A model generated the notes under the pieces. The model saw only the letters and a program-made list of their open reading frames with translations, did no database searches and was not told where the DNA came from. Shown one piece after another: positions 17,859 to 27,006 of a DNA stretch of 64,000 nucleotides. Made by a program: the position numbers and the translations under genes. The stretch is from Listeria monocytogenes (lineage in GTDB: Bacteria > Bacillota > Bacilli > Lactobacillales > Listeriaceae), in contig NZ_CP054041.1 of assembly GCF_013282665.1 (NCBI RefSeq), positions 2,586,001-2,650,000 on the forward strand. Direction: 5' to 3'. Positions within the stretch are counted from its first letter, which is position 1. Every line of letters starts with the position of its first letter.

Positions 17859-18580
17859 GCTACGAAAAAGATTCTTTCGCTCGTATTATTGGGTTTTTCA
17901 TGACTGAAATCAGCATAAATATCAATTTTCGTAAAACCATATTTTTTTAACAAATTTTCATAAGTAGCGATTGGATAGGTCCGCTCTTTATGAAGTTCAT
18001 CCACACGGTTATATGTATCATCTTCGTCTAAAATATAGAAGGTAAGTTCATGTTCGACGGAATGTGGATGTTCGCCAGGAAATGAATTCCAAATCGTCGA
18101 AATCTCTTCATCGCTATCTCCATAAGAATAATTTTTAAAGCCTTGCTCTATTTTAAAGACAGAATGTACGTCAAATAAAAATAAACCATTTGGTTCTAAA
18201 TGCGCTGAAACTGCTTGAATAGTAGCTTCAAGAGCTTGTTCTGTTTCCAAATAATTAAGTGAATCGCAGAAGCATGTAACTACATCAAACATTTGCTTTA
18301 ATGCTAACTTGGACATATCTTGTTCTAAAATGGGCAAATTGATTTCGGCTGCCGCTACTTTTTCTTTAGCAACTGCTACCATTTCCTTTGATAAATCTAC
18401 ACCAGTAACCTGATGCCCAGAAAAGCTTAATCGTAGCGCAAATTCAGCCGTTCCACAAGCCAAATCAAGTACTTTTTTAGGCGTATCTCCAATAAAATCA
18501 GCAGAAAATTCTAGCCATTCATCATAAAGTTCAGAATCCATTAATCTATCATAGAATCCTGGAAAATATTCGTAACTCAT
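17849..18580 (-). CDS. SAM-dependent methyltransferase (YqeM type)
   Basis: A 243-residue class I methyltransferase. Motif I VLDLACGTAEFA lies near residue 40, followed by GVDLSKEMV and the motif DVVTCFCDSLNYL near 100. No membrane segment is present. It holds the position of B. subtilis yqeM, between rsfS and comEA. The substrate cannot be read from sequence; the location beside ribosome-assembly genes makes RNA or a small molecule equally possible. Confidence 0.88.
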   Translation of the reverse strand: MSYEYFPGFYDRLMDSELYDEWLEFSADFIGDTPKKVLDLACGTAEFALRLSFSGHQVTGVDLSKEMVAVAKEKVAAAEINLPILEQDMSKLALKQMFDVVTCFCDSLNYLETEQALEATIQAVSAHLEPNGLFLFDVHSVFKIEQGFKNYSYGDSDEEISTIWNSFPGEHPHSVEHELTFYILDEDDTYNRVDELHKERTYPIATYENLLKKYGFTKIDIYADFSHEKPNNTSERIFFVARK

Positions 18581-18596
18581 AGTGATTTCTCCTTAA

Positions 18597-18630
18597 AAAA
18601 ACAGACGAGAATTCCCCGCCTGTTCTGTTT
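18597..18630 (-). terminator. Hairpin between rsfS and the methyltransferase gene
   Basis: CAGGCG pairs with CGTCTG (with G-U) on the minus strand and is followed by TTTTTTT. It probably terminates part of the transcripts before the methyltransferase gene. Confidence 0.6.
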
Positions 18631-18633
18631 TTA

Positions 18634-18990
18634 TTATGAAATAAACGCAGCAGAAACGTCCACGAGTGGCGCATCTCCCCAGAGTTTTTCTAAGTTATAG
18701 TAAGAACGTTCTTCTTTATGGAACACGTGGATAATAACATCACCTAAGTCGATTAAAATCCATTGTGCCGCATCAAAACCTTCTAAACGTTTTACATCTA
18801 CTTGGTTTTCTAAAGCTTTTTCTTTAATTTCACGAGCGATTGCTTGCACTTGTTTGTCTGAATTACCGTGACAGATTACAAAATAATCTGCAAAGCTTGA
18901 TAACCCCTTCATGTCTAGTGCTAAAATATCCTCTGCTCTTTTATCATCTGCTGCCTTAGCGGTCAGCATTAATGTATCGTAACTGTTCAA
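18634..18990 (-). CDS. rsfS: Ribosome silencing factor RsfS
   Basis: A 118-residue RsfS/YqeL/Iojap protein that binds uL14 on the 50S subunit and blocks joining with 30S in poor conditions. The core reads SSFADYFVICHGNSDKQVQAIA and ends with GDVIIHVFHKEERSYYNLEKLWGDAP, both family hallmarks. It lies five bases after yqeK. Conserved order nadD-yqeK-rsfS supports the call. Confidence 0.96.
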   Translation of the reverse strand: MNSYDTLMLTAKAADDKRAEDILALDMKGLSSFADYFVICHGNSDKQVQAIAREIKEKALENQVDVKRLEGFDAAQWILIDLGDVIIHVFHKEERSYYNLEKLWGDAPLVDVSAAFIS

Positions 18991-18994
18991 ATTA

Positions 18995-19570
18995 TTAATA
19001 GTCTCCTTCCAAATTTAAATTAACAAAATAATTATAGGCATCCAGTGTATCTGGAAAAACCAGTTGTTGCTTTTTGACTAAGTGCGTAATCGTATTCGAT
19101 AAAGCGAATAGCATTGCTTCGTCAAGAGATTTAAGTGCTAGTCTACGCGCCTTATACACGCCAGGAAATGTCCTTCCTTGTTCGGTGTAGTCGGCTAAAT
19201 AAATAAGTTTATCGAAATCAGACATTGTAGCGCTTCCTGTCGTATGCAGGCGAATCGCTTCTAGTATTTCTGTATCCGTAATACCAAATTCTTTTTCTGC
19301 CAGATAGGCGCCAACTGGAGCGTGCCAAAGCGAACGATGAAACGCAAGCAAACGCGGATCATAACCCTCGTCCTCGATGATTTTTCTCGCTTTATCATCC
19401 TCATAGTACTTGGCATAATCATGTAGTAGTGCGGTAATTCTCGCCTTTTCTACATCCATATGATAATGTTCTGCAAGTTCTACTGCTGCTTTTTCTACGC
19501 CTAAAGTATGTTTAAATCGAGCATTAGGCATAGCTGCTTCTACTTTTTTTAGCACTTCATTTCTTTCCAT
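18995..19570 (-). CDS. yqeK: HD-domain Ap4A hydrolase YqeK
   Basis: A 191-residue HD phosphohydrolase. The first His of the metal site is in [15 protein letters not shown] near 19 and the HD pair is in LLHDYAKYY near 47. Further ligands follow in [19 protein letters not shown] and [20 protein letters not shown]. YqeK homologues cleave diadenosine tetraphosphate symmetrically. It overlaps the end of nadD by 14 bases, so the two are coupled. Confidence 0.93.
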   Translation of the reverse strand: MERNEVLKKVEAAMPNARFKHTLGVEKAAVELAEHYHMDVEKARITALLHDYAKYYEDDKARKIIEDEGYDPRLLAFHRSLWHAPVGAYLAEKEFGITDTEILEAIRLHTTGSATMSDFDKLIYLADYTEQGRTFPGVYKARRLALKSLDEAMLFALSNTITHLVKKQQLVFPDTLDAYNYFVNLNLEGDY

Positions 19571-20123
19571 AAAGTTGATGCTCCTTTATATATGACCATA
19601 CTTTTTCTGGTAAAAAGGTGTTCGCGTTCTCAATATTATTTCTAATTTCCGTAGAAGAAATCGTCGTTTCTGGCATATTGATTTTAACGATATCATATGG
19701 AACTTCCGTCTGATATCGCGGGCGATTAACCCCAACGAATGTCACCATTTTTACTAAGTCATCTATATGATACCACTTTGGCAAATATTCTACCATGTCC
19801 CCGCCAATAATGAAATAAAAATCTGTATCTGGATGTTCGCTTATCATATCACGCATTGTGTCATACGTATAGGACTTTCCCGTACGCATGAGTTCACGTG
19901 TATCAATTTCAAAGGAATCTATATCTTCTATCATTAATTGAAGCATTTCTACACGCTCATCACTTGAAGCCATACCACTGATATGTTTATGCGGCGGGAT
20001 TTTATTAGGTAGAAAAAGAATTTTCTCAAGTCCTAGTTGCTTCTTAGCCTCTTGTGCCATGCGGAGATGCGCTAAATGCGGCGGATCAAATGTTCCACCT
20101 AAGATGCCGATTTTATGTCTCAT
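19557..20123 (-). CDS. nadD: Nicotinate-nucleotide adenylyltransferase
   Basis: A 188-residue nucleotidyltransferase that makes deamido-NAD from nicotinate mononucleotide and [15 protein letters not shown] at residues 8-19 contains the HxGH-like ATP site, and [10 protein letters not shown] near 160 is the second phosphate motif. Length is normal. The ATG follows GGGAGGAACCTGCG. It lies between yhbY and yqeK. Confidence 0.97.
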   Translation of the reverse strand: MRHKIGILGGTFDPPHLAHLRMAQEAKKQLGLEKILFLPNKIPPHKHISGMASSDERVEMLQLMIEDIDSFEIDTRELMRTGKSYTYDTMRDMISEHPDTDFYFIIGGDMVEYLPKWYHIDDLVKMVTFVGVNRPRYQTEVPYDIVKINMPETTISSTEIRNNIENANTFLPEKVWSYIKEHQLYGKK

Positions 20124-20140
20124 CGCAGGTTCCTCCCGAT

Positions 20141-20431
20141 TTATGGCAACTTAATTTGTTGCTTATTTACAGAGGTTTTGTACAGAATAATCGTTCTGCC
20201 AATGACTTGAACGATTTCCGCGCCTGAACGAGCACTAATTTTTTCTGCAACGGTTTGTTTATCTTCTTCGCAATTTTGTAGAATCGAGATTTTAATTAAT
20301 TCTCTCGCTTCTAGTGCTTCTTTTACGTGGATAATTAAGTTTGGTGATACGCTTCCTTTTCCTACTTGGAAAATTGGTTGGATAGTATGCGCTTCTTTTC
20401 TTAAAAAACGTTTTTGTGTAGCTGTTAACAT
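20141..20431 (-). CDS. yhbY: YhbY RNA-binding protein
   Basis: A 96-residue CRS1/YhbY (CRM) domain protein with a KH-like fold that associates with pre-50S particles. [15 protein letters not shown], the [25 protein letters not shown] helix-turn region and IGRTIILYK are family features. The start at 20431 follows AGGAGGAAACT. Its ATG shares one base with the aroE stop (TAATG), a coupled junction. Reading from 20500 would overlap aroE heavily and is rejected. Confidence 0.95.
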   Translation of the reverse strand: MLTATQKRFLRKEAHTIQPIFQVGKGSVSPNLIIHVKEALEARELIKISILQNCEEDKQTVAEKISARSGAEIVQVIGRTIILYKTSVNKQQIKLP

Positions 20432-21252
20432 TAGTTTCCTCCTAATTGTTCGAGTACTGCTTCTTTCATCAGTGATCGCTCTGGTTTTATCCCAGTCCAT
20501 ATTTCAAAGGCTAGTGCCCCTTGATTAACAAACATTGGTAAGCCATTTTGGGTAATAGCTCCATTTTTCTTTGCTTCTTTCAAAAAGGCTGTTTCAGCTG
20601 GATTATAAATAATGTCAGAACAAATCGTTCCTTTTTTTACATTAGCCAGCGAAATCGGACTTTTGTTTTTGGAAGCTTCTAAACCGATAGATGTTGTTTG
20701 AATGATAATCGTAAAATCAGCCAGTTGTTTTTCTGCTTCTTCTAATGTGATGGCGTGATGGTTATTATTATCTTTTGTCATTTCTATCGCTTTTTCCGTT
20801 GTACGATTGGCAACGGTTATTTTAGCATCGGTGTGAGTTGAGAGTGCTAGGTAAATCGCCTTACTTGCACCACCTGCACCGGTAATTAAAATAGAATCAT
20901 CTTCTGTGATGGAGCGGATTTCTTCTAATCCTTCTAAGTAGCCTTTGCCATCTGTATTAAATCCGTACCATTTGCCCTCTTTTTTTAGCACAGTATTCAC
21001 TGCGCCAGAAGCTGCTGCAAGATCCTCTAGTTCATCTAAAAATGGTAAAATACGCTCTTTAAATGGTGTTGTAATATTAAAGCCACGTACTCCAGAATCC
21101 ATTAGTTTTTTGATTTCTATTTCAAAAGCGTCTTCTTCTATTAAAACAGAGTTATACTCCGCATTCATTCCAAGTTCTTGAAAAATCCGATTTTGCATAG
21201 CTGGTGATAACGAGTGACGAATAGGATTTCCGATAACAACATATTTTTCCAA
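20431..21252 (-). CDS. aroE: Shikimate dehydrogenase
   Basis: A 273-residue NADP-dependent enzyme that reduces 3-dehydroshikimate to shikimate in aromatic synthesis. The substrate loop GNPIRHSLSPAMQN is at residues 8-21 and the catalytic Lys is in NITTPFKERI near 65. The Rossmann motif ITGAGGASKAIYLAL lies near 122 and NGLPMFVNQGALAFEIWTG near the end. It is placed between yqeH and yhbY and overlaps the latter by one base. Confidence 0.97.
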   Translation of the reverse strand: MEKYVVIGNPIRHSLSPAMQNRIFQELGMNAEYNSVLIEEDAFEIEIKKLMDSGVRGFNITTPFKERILPFLDELEDLAAASGAVNTVLKKEGKWYGFNTDGKGYLEGLEEIRSITEDDSILITGAGGASKAIYLALSTHTDAKITVANRTTEKAIEMTKDNNNHHAITLEEAEKQLADFTIIIQTTSIGLEASKNKSPISLANVKKGTICSDIIYNPAETAFLKEAKKNGAITQNGLPMFVNQGALAFEIWTGIKPERSLMKEAVLEQLGGN

Positions 21253-21271
21253 ATGACAGGCCTCCTTAGTT

Positions 21272-22372
21272 TTAAACGAGTGATGTCCGGATAGTTGCGC
21301 TCACGCCTTCAGGAACCCACGCAGTAACTTTCGCGCCGCCTTCTGGAATTGTCACCCAGCCAAGTCCGGAAAAGACAATATCCGCTTTTTCTTTAATTGT
21401 GAAAGAATACGGAACTAGTTTAGGCAGTGTTTCCATTCCTTCTTCTGTAGGCGGTTGAAGCACTATTCCTGCTTGTTTTTCGTATAATGCATCTGCTTTT
21501 TCTAATTTTGTCCGGTGAATTGGTAAATTATTAGATACATAAACTACTAATGATTTGCGACCACCTGAAACATAATCTAAGCGAGCAAGCGCCCCTAAAA
21601 ATAGTGTTTGTTCTTCGTTTAATTGGAAAACAGCTGGTTTTACTTCTTTTTTAGGTGTAATAGCTTTTAACGTTGTTGTATCGATGAAATGCGCCATTTG
21701 GTGATGGTTAATAATTCCTGGTGTGTCAACAAGCACATTGCCGTCTGCTAGTGGGATTTCAATTTTATCAAGCGTTGTTCCTGGGAATTGAGATGTTGTA
21801 ATGACGTTGTTTTCCCCGGATGCTTGTTTAATAATACGGTTGATCAGCGTTGATTTACCAACGTTTGTACAACCGACAACATAGACATCTTGTCCATTTC
21901 GCAATTCTTCAATTTTCTCTAAAAGCGTATCAAAACCGTGACCCTTCTCCGCGCTAACTAATACGACATCTGTCGCCGCCAAGCCTTGCTCTTTGGCACG
22001 AGTTCTCATCCAACGCGTCAACTTATCACGTTTTAATGATTTTGGTAACACATCTTCTTTGTTCCCGACAAGTAACACCGGATTACTTCCTGCAAAACGA
22101 GGAAGTCCAGGCAACCAACTACCATCGAAATCAAAAATATCTACTACATAAACAATTAAGGCTTGTTTCGAACTAATTTGATTTAAAATACGTAAAAAAT
22201 CATCGTCAGTTAGTGCAACATCTTGAATTTCATTGTAATGCTTTAGACGAAAACATCTTTTACAAATAACTTGCTCATTGTTCAGGGATGATTTTGGTGC
22301 ATAGCCAATTTTATCAGGGTCTTCTGTTTGAATAATCGCGCCACAACCAATACATCTAATTTCTTCTGTCAA
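21272..22372 (-). CDS. yqeH: Ribosome biogenesis GTPase YqeH
   Basis: A circularly permuted GTPase of 366 residues needed for 30S assembly. A zinc finger (IRCIGCG, CKRCFRL) is followed by G4 (VGNKEDVL near 107), G5-like VSAEKG, G1 (GCTNVGKST near 172) and G3 (VDTPG near 216), then a C-terminal RNA-binding domain. The start is a TTG at 22372, because the box GGGAGGAATCAC lies between it and an upstream GTG. That TTG overlaps the yqeG stop (TTGA), a tight coupling. Confidence 0.95.
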   Translation of the reverse strand: MTEEIRCIGCGAIIQTEDPDKIGYAPKSSLNNEQVICKRCFRLKHYNEIQDVALTDDDFLRILNQISSKQALIVYVVDIFDFDGSWLPGLPRFAGSNPVLLVGNKEDVLPKSLKRDKLTRWMRTRAKEQGLAATDVVLVSAEKGHGFDTLLEKIEELRNGQDVYVVGCTNVGKSTLINRIIKQASGENNVITTSQFPGTTLDKIEIPLADGNVLVDTPGIINHHQMAHFIDTTTLKAITPKKEVKPAVFQLNEEQTLFLGALARLDYVSGGRKSLVVYVSNNLPIHRTKLEKADALYEKQAGIVLQPPTEEGMETLPKLVPYSFTIKEKADIVFSGLGWVTIPEGGAKVTAWVPEGVSATIRTSLV

Positions 22373-22890
22373 AGTGATTCCTCCCACTTAATTTGGTTTT
22401 TCTTTGCTAATCGTTTTAAAATAACGCTTTCCATCATTCGATTTAATTTTGTTGCCATACCATCTGTTTGTTTGACAGGGCGCACAAAAATAGTGGTTAA
22501 TTTTTGACGGTTTCCACCGAATATATCTGTCATAATTTGATCGCCAATCATCACAGTTTCTTCTGGTGTTGCATCCATTTCTTTTAATGCCCAGCGAAAA
22601 TTAGCGCCTAAGGGTTTTTTTGCCCGCGCTAAATAAGGAACATCGATTGCTTTTGCCACACGAGCAACTCGTTCTTCGTTATTGTTAGAAAAAATCATAA
22701 CTTTGATTCCTTCTTCTTTCAATATAGTAAACCAGTTGATAACTTCATCCGTTGCATCTAGTTGATCCCATGCAAGCAGCGTATTATCAAGATCAGTCAA
22801 AATAGTCGTCTTTCCCATTTTGCGAAGTTGTGCTGCTGTTATTCCAAATGGAGTATTCAACATTTTATCTGGTGAGAATTGCTTTAACAC
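22369..22890 (-). CDS. yqeG: HAD family hydrolase YqeG
   Basis: A 173-residue HAD class IIIA phosphatase-like protein. Motif I LTDLDNTLLAWD (Asp-x-Asp), IFSNNN (motif II) and GDQIMTDIFGGN (motif III) are intact. Relatives include mitochondrial phosphatidylglycerophosphatase, but the bacterial substrate is not certain. The start is a GTG at 22890 with GAGGTG seven bases ahead; the ATG at 22905 has no box. It opens the yqeG-yqeH-aroE-yhbY-nadD-yqeK-rsfS run. Confidence 0.92.
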   Translation of the reverse strand: MLKQFSPDKMLNTPFGITAAQLRKMGKTTILTDLDNTLLAWDQLDATDEVINWFTILKEEGIKVMIFSNNNEERVARVAKAIDVPYLARAKKPLGANFRWALKEMDATPEETVMIGDQIMTDIFGGNRQKLTTIFVRPVKQTDGMATKLNRMMESVILKRLAKKNQIKWEESL

Positions 22891-23010
22891 GTATTGGCAC
22901 CTCATTCTTTTATTTAGTACAGTCTATTCTATCATACATTCAATTAGACTAATAATCTATAAATTTTACCATCTTTCTGCTTATTTTACAAAAAAACCTT
23001 AGAAAAATGC

Positions 23011-23016
23011 TATAAT
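23011..23016 (+). promoter_or_regulatory. Extended -10 promoter of pepF
   Basis: TGCTATAAT, an extended -10 element about 35 bases before pepF. The -35 is poor (TTTACA with a 20-base gap). Confidence 0.55.
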
Positions 23017-23051
23017 ATGAAAGGAAACGTTATTTTTAAGGAGGTAAACAA

Positions 23052-24860
23052 ATGTCAAAAGATTATGCATTAACATGGGATTTAGAAAATATATATGCTG
23101 GCGGTAGCGGCTCTGAAGAATTACAACAAACGCTTCAAGAGGTAAAAGCTGATTTAGACAGCTTTGTTGTAAATGTTTCGGAGTGGGATGTTCCTGAAAA
23201 TGTGGAAGCCTCTGCTGAATTTTTACTTCTCGTTAATCAAAATGCAGATATATCTAAAATTTTACTCACAGCTGGATCATTTTTAGAATGTCTTGCTTCC
23301 GCTGATATCAATGACTCGCGTGCAAATGAGCTTTCGGCGTTAATTTATCAATACGTTGCAACTCTAGCTACGGCTGAAGATGAATGGCATGACAAATTCG
23401 CGCAAGTTTCTGACCGTGTTTGGGATGAATTAATGGAACAAAATGGTTTATCGCAAATTAGCTTTATTTTAAGTGAAGCTCGTACGAACCGTCGTAAAAA
23501 AGGAAGTAAAGAGCAAGAAGCAGCCATTAATTCTTTAGCGGTCGATGGTTATCGCGGTTGGTCTGATCATTATGATACTATTGTTGGCAAACTTCGCATG
23601 CACGTTACTATTGACGGAGAAGAAAAAGATGTTTCTGCTGGTCAAGCGCTAAACTTATTAAATCACCCTGATCGCGCAGTTCGTCAAGCAGTTTTCAAAG
23701 AATATACACGTGTATGGCAAAGTGAAGCTCGTTTATTTAGTGATACGTTAAATCATTTATCAGGATTCCGTTTAGCTACATATGATATTCGTAAATGGGA
23801 TAATATTCTAGATGAACCTCTTGCAATTAATCGTTTAGATGAACAAACATTAAAATCCATGTGGAATGTCATCCAAACGAACAAACCTACATTTGTTCGA
23901 TTCTTAGATAGAAAAGCGAAATTACTTGGCCTTGAAAAATTAAGTTTTTATGATGTAGAAGCTCCTCTTGTCTTTTCAAGTGAACCTAAGAAATATTCGT
24001 ATCAAGAAGGCGCCGAATTTATTATTGAGCAATTTAACAAATTCAGTCCGAAAATGGCAAACTTTGCGCAATCGGCTTTTGAAAAAGGTTGGATTGAAGC
24101 GGAAGACCGTGATAATAAACGTCCTGGTGGCTTTTGTACCGACTTTCCTGTCGAAAAAGAAAGCCGAATTTTCATGACGTATGATGGAGCTCCTGGAACA
24201 GTAGCTACTCTTGCTCACGAACTTGGGCACGCATTCCATTCACACGTGATTCGCGATGAACCATTTGAAAATACTGACTATGCGATGAACGTGGCAGAAA
24301 CTGCTTCTACTTTCGCCGAAATGATTATTGCAGATGCTTCTGTGAAAGATGCAAAAACAAAAGAAGAAAAAATCACGTTGTTGGAAGATAAAATTGGTCG
24401 TAGTATCGCCTTCTTTATGAATATTCATGCTCGCTTTATTTTTGAATGTAACTTCTATGAAGCACGTAAACAAGGTGTCGTTTCGGTTGATAGACTTAAC
24501 GCTCTAATGGAAGAAGCGCAACGAGAAGCTTATTTGGATGCCTTAGATGAATATCATCCACAATTCTGGGCTTCTAAACTACATTTCTACATTGCGGATG
24601 TACCATTTTATAACTTCCCGTATACTTTCGGTTACTTGTTCTCGCTTGGTATTTACCATAAAGCTCAAGCAGAAGGTGCTAGTTACGAAGATAAATACAT
24701 TGCACTGCTACAAGACACTGGTTCGATGACAACGGAACAACTAGCAGAAAAACATCTGGGCGTTGACTTGCGTAAAGCTGACTTCTGGGAAGAAGCAGTT
24801 GCTCTTGCTGCCAAAGATGTAGAAGATTTCCTTACTTTAACAGAAGAATACGTCAAATAA
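23052..24860 (+). CDS. pepF: Oligoendopeptidase F family metallopeptidase
   Basis: A 602-residue M3-family zinc peptidase. The zinc site HELGHAFHS lies near residue 390, with the downstream Glu ligand in NVAETASTFAEMI near 415. GTVATLAHELGHAFH and the helical N-terminal half match PepF, which cuts short peptides in the cytoplasm. The ATG follows AAGGAGGTAAACA. It is a lone plus-strand gene between yqeG and mtnN. The family has two common subtypes; I do not assign the substrate range. Confidence 0.93.
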   Translation: MSKDYALTWDLENIYAGGSGSEELQQTLQEVKADLDSFVVNVSEWDVPENVEASAEFLLLVNQNADISKILLTAGSFLECLASADINDSRANELSALIYQYVATLATAEDEWHDKFAQVSDRVWDELMEQNGLSQISFILSEARTNRRKKGSKEQEAAINSLAVDGYRGWSDHYDTIVGKLRMHVTIDGEEKDVSAGQALNLLNHPDRAVRQAVFKEYTRVWQSEARLFSDTLNHLSGFRLATYDIRKWDNILDEPLAINRLDEQTLKSMWNVIQTNKPTFVRFLDRKAKLLGLEKLSFYDVEAPLVFSSEPKKYSYQEGAEFIIEQFNKFSPKMANFAQSAFEKGWIEAEDRDNKRPGGFCTDFPVEKESRIFMTYDGAPGTVATLAHELGHAFHSHVIRDEPFENTDYAMNVAETASTFAEMIIADASVKDAKTKEEKITLLEDKIGRSIAFFMNIHARFIFECNFYEARKQGVVSVDRLNALMEEAQREAYLDALDEYHPQFWASKLHFYIADVPFYNFPYTFGYLFSLGIYHKAQAEGASYEDKYIALLQDTGSMTTEQLAEKHLGVDLRKADFWEEAVALAAKDVEDFLTLTEEYVK

Positions 24861-24897
24861 AAAAATGCCTGGAGCTTCAAAACTCCAGGCATTTTTT
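24861..24897. terminator. Two-way terminator between pepF and mtnN
   Basis: AAAAATGCCTGGAG pairs with CTCCAGGCATTTTT around eight bases, with A and T tails on both sides. It serves the convergent pepF and mtnN. Confidence 0.92.
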
Positions 24898-25598
24898 TAA
24901 ATTGTTTTTAATAATTCGATGATACATGTTGCGGATTGTTTCGCTGCTAGGTGAATGAATTCATCAAATGAAATAGTCGCTTCTTGGTTCGCTAAGTCTG
25001 AAATAGCACGAATAATTAAGAAAGGAATATCAAATTGATAAGCAACTTGTGCAATTGCCGCAGCTTCCATCTCCACTGCTTTCACATCTGGGAAAAAAGT
25101 ACGGATTGTTTCGTGCTGATCTGGACGCATAATAAATGAATCATTCGTAACAACGAGTCCATAAACTGCTTTATTTTCACTTGCAGCAAAATATTCACGG
25201 TAAATTGTCTCTGCTTTTTTAAGAAGTACCGCATCTCCTTGATAAAAAGCTGGCATTCTAGGGACTTGACCGTAAGTGTAACCAAATTCCGTTACATCTA
25301 CATCGCCATAAGCTAATCGGTCAGAAATAATAACATCGCCAACAGCTAAACCTTCCGCCATACCTCCAGCTGAACCAGTGTTAATAATTACTTCTGGTTT
25401 AAACCGGTCCGCCATAAGTGTTGTTCCAAGTGCGGCATTTACTTTACCAATACCTGACTCTAAAAGCACTACTTCTTTACCTGCAATTTCGCCAACAAAA
25501 AATTTAGCACCACCAATTACAATTTCTTCTACGCTTGGCATGCTATTTTTTAAAAGTTCTACTTCTTCTTCCATTGCTCCAATAATACCAATTGTCAT
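24897..25598 (-). CDS. mtnN: 5'-Methylthioadenosine/S-adenosylhomocysteine nucleosidase
   Basis: A 233-residue enzyme (also called Pfs) that removes adenine from methylthioadenosine and S-adenosylhomocysteine, feeding methionine salvage and the AI-2 route. MTIGIIGAMEEEV at the start, NTGSAGGMAEGLAVGDVVI-like loop near 75, VEMEAAAIAQVAY near 172 with the substrate-binding Glu, and IRAISDLA near 195 carrying the catalytic Asp are all present. It lies just downstream of the DUF1510 gene. Confidence 0.97.
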   Translation of the reverse strand: MTIGIIGAMEEEVELLKNSMPSVEEIVIGGAKFFVGEIAGKEVVLLESGIGKVNAALGTTLMADRFKPEVIINTGSAGGMAEGLAVGDVIISDRLAYGDVDVTEFGYTYGQVPRMPAFYQGDAVLLKKAETIYREYFAASENKAVYGLVVTNDSFIMRPDQHETIRTFFPDVKAVEMEAAAIAQVAYQFDIPFLIIRAISDLANQEATISFDEFIHLAAKQSATCIIELLKTI

Positions 25599-25610
25599 TA
25601 TGTAACCTCC

Positions 25611-25650
25611 AAAAAAGCACAGTCGTTAACAGCTAACTTCTGTGCTTTTA
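25611..25650 (-). terminator. Terminator between the DUF1510 gene and mtnN
   Basis: AAAAGCACAG and CTGTGCTTTT form a 10-bp stem around 17 bases, followed by TTTTTT on the minus strand. It lies just before the mtnN ribosome-binding site, so mtnN may depend on read-through or a promoter I do not see. Confidence 0.75.
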
Positions 25651-26280
25651 TCTTTTGTCATTTGTTTTAAGCTCTTCCACTTTAGTTGGTTGCCATCCTT
25701 CACCATCCACCCAAGTAATATACACACGGTATGCTTTGTCTGGGTTTTCTTTAGTAGAAAGTGTACCAATTGCTTGTGTCGCAGGATCAGCGCCTTGCTC
25801 TACAAACCAAAGTGATGTATTTGAGATTGGAATATCTGTTGCTGCAGAAAAAGCTTTACGTTTTTCTTGCCAATCTACACTTGTAGAACTGTACGAATTC
25901 ACATGATCACCAGTTTGTTCTGTACCGATAGGTTTCCAGTCTTTGGTAATAACTTTCGCTACATTGGGATCATCACTTTCGGTTGTTTCGGTTGTTTTAT
26001 CATCTGAAGAATCTTTTTCTTTCTCGGATGATTTAGTTGTTTTAGCGGCATCTTCTTTTTTCTCCGTGGAAGATGCCGTTTTGTTATCTTGTTGGGCAGG
26101 ATCACTCTCTGTTTTAAACAGCACAAAATACAAACTACCAATGATAAGTAAACTTACCACGATAATTAAAACGTTTAAAACTAGATTAGTCTTTTTTCGT
26201 TTTGTATTTTGCTGGGAGCGAGATCCTTCCACCAAGTTTTGTTTAATTCGACGGTTATTTGATTGTCGTTTGTCTGCCAT
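25648..26280 (-). CDS. DUF1510 (YrrS-like) membrane protein
   Basis: A 210-residue protein with a basic cytoplasmic N-terminus, one transmembrane helix (about 33-55), a long low-complexity linker rich in Ser, Thr, Lys, Glu and Asp (about 60-105) and a C-terminal extracellular domain with DWKPIGTEQTGDH and VYITWVDGEGWQP. This is the layout of YrrS/DUF1510, whose function is not established; YrrS is coded near wall genes in Bacillus. Two ATGs compete; 26280 has the better spacing from AAGGTGG. Confidence 0.85.
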   Translation of the reverse strand: MADKRQSNNRRIKQNLVEGSRSQQNTKRKKTNLVLNVLIIVVSLLIIGSLYFVLFKTESDPAQQDNKTASSTEKKEDAAKTTKSSEKEKDSSDDKTTETTESDDPNVAKVITKDWKPIGTEQTGDHVNSYSSTSVDWQEKRKAFSAATDIPISNTSLWFVEQGADPATQAIGTLSTKENPDKAYRVYITWVDGEGWQPTKVEELKTNDKR

Positions 26281-26330
26281 TTGCATTCACCACCTTATAA
26301 GTAACCGCTGTATAAAAACATCCGATAATA

Positions 26331-26813
26331 TTAAGATGCAGTGATTTTTTCGATTTTAACGCTCATGTCACCAGCCGGTGTTTGGATAGTTACTTCTTCC
26401 CCTTCTTTATGCCCAAGTAAACCTTTTGCAATTGGAGAATCATTGGAAATTTTCCCTTCAAATGGGTCTGCTTCAGCGCTACCTACGATGGTATAAGTTT
26501 CTTCTTCACCGTCTGGTAGTTCAATGAAAGTAACGGTGTTTCCTAGTGTTACTAAACCATTATGCGCTTCTGCTGCATCAATGATTTGTGCATTACGAAT
26601 CATATTTTCAATAGTAGTGATACGACCTTCAACAAAAGCTTGTTCGTCTTTTGCGGAATCATACTCGGAGTTTTCCGATAAGTCACCAAAACTACGGGCA
26701 ATTTTAATCCGTTCTACTACTTCTTTACGTTTTACTGTCTTTAATTCTTGTAATTCATTTTCTAATTTTGCTTTCCCATCTAGGGTCATTGGAAATACTT
26801 TTTCTGTCGCCAA
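26331..26813 (-). CDS. greA: Transcription elongation factor GreA
   Basis: A 160-residue factor that restarts arrested RNA polymerase by stimulating cleavage of the nascent RNA. The N-terminal coiled coil ([21 protein letters not shown] to about 75) carries acidic tip residues in [19 protein letters not shown], and the C-terminal FKBP-like domain ends MSVKIEKI. Its long leader has a terminator-like hairpin. It follows udk in the same direction. Confidence 0.97.
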
Positions 26814-26855
26814 TCGATTTCGCTCCTTTTTGTTTGTTCATTATTGTATAGAAAA

Positions 26856-26877
26856 GCACGGAGATATCGCTCCGCAC
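26856..26877 (-). terminator. Terminator-like hairpin in the greA leader
   Basis: On the minus strand GTGCGGAG and CTCCGTGC form an 8-bp stem with a six-base loop, followed by TTTTCT. It lies after the greA promoter and 40 bases before greA. It is either an attenuator in the greA leader or the udk terminator, or both. Confidence 0.75.
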
Positions 26878-26963
26878 CTTCATCAAAAATATTACTACTC
26901 GTCAGAAAGATTAACATGCCACGCTAGAAATAGCAAGCAATTGTCTCTCTTTTTACTAGGAAA

Positions 26964-26992
26964 ATTTTACCTTAATTTTCTCTATTTGACAA
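26964..26992 (-). promoter_or_regulatory. SigA promoter of greA
   Basis: On the minus strand TTGTCA (26992-26987), 17 bases and TAAAAT (26969-26964), just after the udk stop. The leader is about 145 bases. A second pair, TTGCTA-N17-TAATCT, lies some 55 bases downstream and could be an inner promoter. Confidence 0.75.
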
Positions 26993-27006
26993 GTGATACC
27001 TGTTGT

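Noticed and set aside
25959..26141. Lys/Pro-rich frame inside the DUF1510 gene
   Set aside because: Alternative frame of a low-complexity linker, not a separate gene.
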